A DNA stretch of 40,930 bases from a virus. This document shows positions 36,845-40,930 of this stretch, piece by piece. Within the stretch, counting starts at the first letter, position 1; each line of letters begins with the position of its first letter. Location: IMG/VR virus record IMGVR_UViG_3300031841_004169, positions 1 through 40,930 of that record, one strand, 5' to 3'. Position numbers and translations under genes: made by a program. Below the pieces are notes generated by a model that saw nothing but the letters and a program-made list of their open reading frames with translations, had not been told where the DNA came from and did no database searches.

Positions 36845-37555
36845 ATGCCTTTACCAACTATTTCGACTCCTACGTTTGAACTGATTCTGCCATCCAACGG
36901 AAAGAAAGTTAAGTATCGTCCTTTTCTTGTGAAAGAAGAGAAGGTTCTGATTCTTGCTTTAGAGACGGGAGATACTTCTGACATTACACGAGCTATCAAA
37001 GATGTATTAAAGGCTTGTATTCTTACCAGAGGTGTGAAGGTTGATCAACTTCCCACTTTTGACATTGAATATCTATTTTTGAATATTCGTGCAAGATCTA
37101 TTGGTGAGACTATCAAAATTCTTGTAAACTGTCCTGATGATGGTGGTCAAACTCAGGTTTCTGTTGATGTTGACATCAGTCAAGTTCAAGTGATTAAGGA
37201 TGAAAAACATAGTATTGACATTGACATTGATGGTAATTACAAACTGAGGATGAAGTATCCTTCTCTGGAACAGTTTATTAATAACAATTTTAATTTCAGA
37301 GATGAAGAACAAGATGTCTTCAAGATGGTAGCTTCATGCGTGGATCTTGTTTATGATGAAGAAACTGCATATGATGATTTCACCGAGAAAGAAATGGTGA
37401 AATTTCTGGAACAATTCAACAGTGCTCAATTCAAAGAGATTGAAACCTTCTTTGAAACGATGCCAAAATTGTCTCACACTATCACCGTGACTAACCCTAG
37501 TACTGGTGTTGAAAATGAAGTTACTCTGGAAGGATTGTCAAGTTTTTTCGCTTGA
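36845..37555 (+). CDS. gp26: Baseplate hub assembly protein
   Basis: A 236-residue protein with PSNGKKVKYRPFLVKEEKVL and DITRAIKDVLKACI at the N-terminus, as in T4_baseplate (gp26) proteins (T4 gp26 is 208 aa). In T4, gp26 and gp51 act as hub/tape-measure assembly factors. It overlaps the next gene's start region, as in T4 (26-51 order). Confidence 0.88.
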   Translation: MPLPTISTPTFELILPSNGKKVKYRPFLVKEEKVLILALETGDTSDITRAIKDVLKACILTRGVKVDQLPTFDIEYLFLNIRARSIGETIKILVNCPDDGGQTQVSVDVDISQVQVIKDEKHSIDIDIDGNYKLRMKYPSLEQFINNNFNFRDEEQDVFKMVASCVDLVYDEETAYDDFTEKEMVKFLEQFNSAQFKEIETFFETMPKLSHTITVTNPSTGVENEVTLEGLSSFFA

Positions 37556-37557
37556 GT

Positions 37558-37740
37558 ATGGCTCACATGGATGCTGAGTCATACTATGAACTTAACTTTT
37601 CTCTGATGCAGTATCATAAATACTCTTTGACGGAGATTGAAAATATGATGCCGTTTGAGAGAGACATTTATGTTGCTCTCTTGAAGAATTACCTTGAAAG
37701 TGAGAAACTGAAAGCACAACAAGAATACGGCCTTAACTGA
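37558..37740 (+). CDS. gp51: gp51-like small protein (60 aa)
   Basis: ATG 37558 (MAHMDAESYYELNFSLMQYH) is used over a TTG two codons upstream. Helical and acidic, with EIENMMPFERDIYVALLKNY in the middle. Position directly after gp26 and the tail-assembly-chaperone-like pattern support gp51, though T4 gp51 is much longer (about 250 aa). It may act with gp26 like a tape-measure chaperone pair. Confidence 0.55.
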   Translation: MAHMDAESYYELNFSLMQYHKYSLTEIENMMPFERDIYVALLKNYLESEKLKAQQEYGLN

Positions 37741-39248
37741 TGGCAATCGCAGCAGCTAAATCTTTCTTTGGAGGCTTTACTAAGTTTCTTCTTGGTAAAG
37801 CTGTAAATCGTGATGACAGACTTGGTAATAGAGAGAATAGAAAAAAACTTGCTGCGAGAGCATTTCTTGAGGGATATGAACCAGATCCTAGGTTATTTGC
37901 CAAGGGTCCTGATGATGCACCAGATGTGTTCATGCCTGAACCTCTGGCTGAACCAGTACAAACATACCTACCACCACAACCACAAGCCCCTCAGTTGGTG
38001 GGTGCTACCACGGGAGCTGTTGGTGAAGAATTTGTAGTAAGAGAAATTGAAAGGATAAATGCAAACGTTAACGCCATTGCACTTGCAATGGAAGCGAATG
38101 CAAAAGCGGACGCTGATTATAGACAATCAATAATTAGACAACAAAAAGATAGACTTGCACAAAGAGGTGCAGCTAGATCAAGACGTAGATCCTCAAGATC
38201 TCGTGGTGTAAGAAATTTTTTGCGTAAAAGATCTAGTGGTCTGCGTCGTGGATTCACCTCTACATTTTCTGGTTTTAGAGGAAATTTTGCTGCCTTTGCT
38301 GCCTTAGAAGCAGTAGATCAACTACAAAAAAGATTTGACACTATAGTTGATGATGTTGTGAATATATTACCCAAACAAATTCGTGATATGTTGGGGTTAG
38401 AAAAAGAAACCGAAGATACTAAAACAACACCAAGTACACCAAGTACACTAAGTACGCCAGCAATACCAACTTCTAGTATGGGTAAAGCTGGCGGTGTTGA
38501 TATTGGATTGTTAGCATCCGCTACTGGATTTCATGAAGGTGATTACGGTGTGATGGGTGTAGAAGAACCAACTAAGGGTGGATTTCCTCTTGGTAAGTAT
38601 CAATTTATGTCATACAGATCTGATGTTCAAAACAAAGTTAGATCGCAATTGGAATCTGCTGGATATTCGGATAAAGAGATTGTAGACATCTTAGTTAAAG
38701 CATCACAACATGGACCTAAGAGTAAAGAGTCTGCTAAAATTATGTTGGATCATTTTCCAAAAGAAGTCCAAGATGATTTATTTGAAGAACATGCTAGAGC
38801 TGTAATTGATCATATTCTTTCTAAAAACCCAAATGCAACACCAGCTGAAATTGTTAATGAGTTTGGAAAAATTCATCTGGGTGGTTATGCTTATAGACCT
38901 GGATCTGCAGATTCTTTAGGAACAACTGTTGAACAACATGGTGAAAACATTATGAATACATATTTGGACATGTTGAGACAACAAGCGGCACAGACACAAG
39001 CCCAGGCACCACCAAAACAAGAAACTATTTTTAATCCTGATTTACTTGGTTCAATGCCTTATATTGGACCCATTAGTACGTTTGGTGAAGGTATAAGTGT
39101 CATGGAGCCAACTATTCTTGATTTGAGAAAAAAAGATTTTAGTTCACCAGGTGGAGCAGCTGCATCTTCCGACTTTGATGTATCAAATGTTATTCTTGAT
39201 CCATTTGTAAATCCATCTGAATATGCAGGTCTTTTAGGAGTAAACTGA
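37740..39248 (+). CDS. Large virion protein with lysozyme-like domain (502 aa)
   Basis: Residues 1-90 are basic then Pro-rich. About 100-200 form a helix with a strongly basic patch (RGAARSRRRSSRSRGVRNFL). A Thr/Pro/Ser linker follows (TKTTPSTPSTLSTPAIPTS). From about 262 a domain with GFHEGDYG (possible catalytic Glu) and GKYQF (near 284-288) resembles muramidase or transglycosylase folds. The C-terminus is Gln/Ala-rich. It occupies the place where T4 has hub and tape-measure genes (27-28-29). It may be a virion lysozyme joined to a tail-interior segment (inference). Coupled as TGATG. Confidence 0.5.
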   Translation: MAIAAAKSFFGGFTKFLLGKAVNRDDRLGNRENRKKLAARAFLEGYEPDPRLFAKGPDDAPDVFMPEPLAEPVQTYLPPQPQAPQLVGATTGAVGEEFVVREIERINANVNAIALAMEANAKADADYRQSIIRQQKDRLAQRGAARSRRRSSRSRGVRNFLRKRSSGLRRGFTSTFSGFRGNFAAFAALEAVDQLQKRFDTIVDDVVNILPKQIRDMLGLEKETEDTKTTPSTPSTLSTPAIPTSSMGKAGGVDIGLLASATGFHEGDYGVMGVEEPTKGGFPLGKYQFMSYRSDVQNKVRSQLESAGYSDKEIVDILVKASQHGPKSKESAKIMLDHFPKEVQDDLFEEHARAVIDHILSKNPNATPAEIVNEFGKIHLGGYAYRPGSADSLGTTVEQHGENIMNTYLDMLRQQAAQTQAQAPPKQETIFNPDLLGSMPYIGPISTFGEGISVMEPTILDLRKKDFSSPGGAAASSDFDVSNVILDPFVNPSEYAGLLGVN

Positions 39249-39249
39249 T

Positions 39250-40794
39250 ATGGATATCTTTCAGAGTCAAAGATTTGCAAGATCTTTAAGTAATTTAGGT
39301 GATACAACTGAAAGATTGGCTCGTGTCATGAAAAATGATGCGATAATGAGAAAAGCTGATTATGCGGAAATTTCTAGATTAAATTATAGACTGAACAGAG
39401 TTATTCCTATCATTCCTGCAGCGTTTGGTATCGCTGGCGCGACTCTTGGTGCTGGTGTAAATTATGGTGGGTTTCCTCCTTTTGGTTTACCTGGGTTTGG
39501 TCTTCCCCCTTTTCCACCTTTCGGTCCTCCTGGTGGAGGTGGAAATGGTGGAGGAACCCCACCACCTGCCCCAGTCCCTGGACCCACTCCTGGGCCCACT
39601 CCTCCATTTATTACTAAAGAAGAAGAAACACGCATTCCAGTACCAGAAACAGAACCAGTACCAGTTCCAGAACTAGTACCACCTAGAACACCTTATCCTG
39701 GACCAGGAAAACCAAAAAAACCAGAAGAGCCTGTTCCTGAAAAACCTGAACAACCCCCTGTTATCGTTCCTCCCAAACCACAAGAACCTGACAAAGAACC
39801 ATCGATTGAGCCTGAGACAGAACCAATCCCTCTTCCAGATCCTCCTCCACCACCAATTCCACTAACACCACCTTTTCCAATTCCTAGAAGGAAAAAGGAG
39901 AAAGAGGAAGAGAAAGAACTGGTTCCTACGGCCATGTCTTTGTATCAATATGAGTTGGCTCTAAGAGCTAAAAGACAAAAAGAGAAGGGTGCCGATCCTT
40001 CATGGTTGACTCCATATTATGAATATTTGGGTAACTTTTTTTACAAAAATAAAGTTGCAAGAGGTACGTTTGAAGGTTTCATTAACCCTCAGAGATATCC
40101 ATTAGCGGGTGCAGTTGAACTTCCTGATGGTGGTATTTTAACGGTAAATCCAACTGGCAGTCCATTTAACAGAGAACCTCGATACAAATACATTAATGGT
40201 ATTGATAGAAAGAAAACTGATAGAAATACTCGACAAGCCCTAGCAGTTATGAATATGGTACAGGCTGTTATGAATGTAATGGGTGCGTTTAGAGGGCGCC
40301 CGCAAATTAGACAACAAACAGGAAGACCAGGCACTGTACCAACTCCAGGATATCGACCACCTAGAAGTCAACCTGCTGTACCGATTCGACCAGAATCTCA
40401 AATTGTACCAACTCAACCAGGTGGTCCTCTTGTAAAACCTCAACCAGTACCTGCATCCCAACAAACTATTAATGTGACACCTCTTACCAAAACAGTCCAG
40501 AGAGGTAATGAGATACTGGGTGGAACTCGTGGAGCTGTGAATCCGAGACCAAAAACTTACAAAGGTTCTTTCAGTCAGCAAGAAGTTCAAAATCTACAAA
40601 TAAGATTGAAAGAGATAAGAAAAGATAGAGGAAAACGTCTTTTGAAAGATCCAACTTTAGATGAGTTAAATATTATTGATGCTCTACAAAAACAGGGTAT
40701 TATAGTACCAGAATATAAACCTGCAATAGGTCCTAGAGCCTCTGCAGATGTTATGATCAAACCCATCTACATCCTTACGGATAAAATCGCATGA
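39250..40794 (+). CDS. Proline-rich virion protein, hub/tape-measure position (514 aa)
   Basis: The first 60 residues are helical with a hydrophobic segment (VIPIIPAAFGIAGATLGAG). A long Pro-rich region (about 75-215, with stretches like PVPETEPVPVPELVPP and PIPLPDPPPPPIPLTPP) follows, then a basic break (RRKKEKEEEKELVP), a globular part (SLYQYELALRAKRQKEKGAD) and a second Pro/Gln linker. It has no enzyme motif. It sits beside the gene at 37740 and ahead of a hub-like gene. It could be an extended tail-interior or fibre-linker protein; the family is not recognised. Confidence 0.5.
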   Translation: MDIFQSQRFARSLSNLGDTTERLARVMKNDAIMRKADYAEISRLNYRLNRVIPIIPAAFGIAGATLGAGVNYGGFPPFGLPGFGLPPFPPFGPPGGGGNGGGTPPPAPVPGPTPGPTPPFITKEEETRIPVPETEPVPVPELVPPRTPYPGPGKPKKPEEPVPEKPEQPPVIVPPKPQEPDKEPSIEPETEPIPLPDPPPPPIPLTPPFPIPRRKKEKEEEKELVPTAMSLYQYELALRAKRQKEKGADPSWLTPYYEYLGNFFYKNKVARGTFEGFINPQRYPLAGAVELPDGGILTVNPTGSPFNREPRYKYINGIDRKKTDRNTRQALAVMNMVQAVMNVMGAFRGRPQIRQQTGRPGTVPTPGYRPPRSQPAVPIRPESQIVPTQPGGPLVKPQPVPASQQTINVTPLTKTVQRGNEILGGTRGAVNPRPKTYKGSFSQQEVQNLQIRLKEIRKDRGKRLLKDPTLDELNIIDALQKQGIIVPEYKPAIGPRASADVMIKPIYILTDKIA

Positions 40795-40930
40795 GCTACG
40801 TAAAGAACGTAAAAATTACAAACGTCAAGATTACTTCTTTGAGTGGTAAAACTGCGGAGGTTGGTGATGGTATTAGTGGTATTCTTGCATTTGATTATTT
40901 TGAGAGTATCTTCAAACCATCCGTTGAAGC
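40791..40930 (+). CDS. Hub-like virion protein, N-terminal fragment (partial at 3' end)
   Basis: ATG 40791 overlaps the previous stop (ATGA). Only the first 46 residues are visible: MSYVKNVKITNVKITSLSGK and ISGILAFDYFESIFKPSVE. The FDYFESI..P pattern recalls gp27-type hub or VgrG-like proteins of contractile tails. The gene continues beyond the window. Confidence 0.5.
   Translation, partial: MSYVKNVKITNVKITSLSGKTAEVGDGISGILAFDYFESIFKPSVE

Noticed and set aside
1-40930. CRISPR arrays, insertion sequences, integrase or attachment sites
   Set aside because: No evenly spaced repeats, transposase or integrase genes were seen; the three VGIGTN repeats are within one fibre gene.

Overview
The window is a 40.9 kb piece of the genome of a T4-like myovirus infecting marine cyanobacteria (a Synechococcus/Prochlorococcus cyanophage). 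Three gene sets show this: T4 core genes (gp33, gp59, gp32, gp53, gp48, gp4, gp26 and hub neighbours), cyanobacterial photosynthesis and carbon genes (psbA, psbD, petE, hli, talC), and cyanophage accessory genes (phoH, thyX, pstS, a Cas4-like nuclease, glutaredoxin). Genes are tightly packed, often with ATGA, TGATG or GTGA overlaps. No CRISPR array or insertion sequence was seen.

Layout. 1-3.4 kb: the end of a tail lysozyme-domain gene, tRNA-Arg, tRNA-Asn and tRNA-Val (with a structured non-coding stretch between the last two), small unknown genes and talC. 3.4-13.0 kb: twelve overlapping genes that look like one glycan-synthesis operon (GDP-mannose 3,5-epimerase-like, GT11 fucosyltransferase-like, GT6 ABO-like, three related 'GQPR' glycosyltransferase-like proteins, a HAD-nucleotidyltransferase fusion, a second HAD protein, a small GDPD-like protein, a sulfotransferase, a GT4-like and a GT25-like enzyme). 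13.0-15.1 kb: two small secreted beta-rich proteins and pstS, with a tandem Pho box. 15.1-19.5 kb: photosynthesis block (hli, mini-hli, petE, psbA, thioredoxin-like protein, psbD). 19.5-22.6 kb: a 1016-residue tail fibre with an S74 chaperone domain. 22.7-32.7 kb: accessory and replication/late-transcription genes, with a probable glutamine-sensing RNA (26.0 kb), thyX, phoH, the Cas4-like nuclease, gp33, gp59 and gp32. 32.7-35.8 kb, minus strand: gp53, gp48, an unknown virion gene and gp4. 35.8 kb to the end, plus strand: a tube-fold protein, gp26, a gp51-like protein, two unusual large virion proteins in the hub/tape-measure position and the start of another hub-like gene.

How it fits together. 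psbA, psbD, petE and hli would keep photosynthetic electron flow going during infection. talC, thyX and the redox proteins would redirect carbon and reducing power to nucleotides. pstS and the secreted proteins would answer phosphate shortage. The glycan operon could decorate virions or alter host surface sugars. Regulation visible in the sequence includes host-type sigma-70 promoters with 17-bp spacing, two TTGACA promoters overlapping a T4-type late box (TATAAATA), a recurrent CTAAATA motif before structural and late genes, a Pho box, rho-independent terminators, and structured leaders before psbA and near the glutamine-type element.

The most novel-looking parts are the glycan operon, the RNA leaders at 13.0, 16.4 and 26.0 kb, and the two proteins in the tape-measure position. 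All functions are inferred from sequence recognition; no database search was run.
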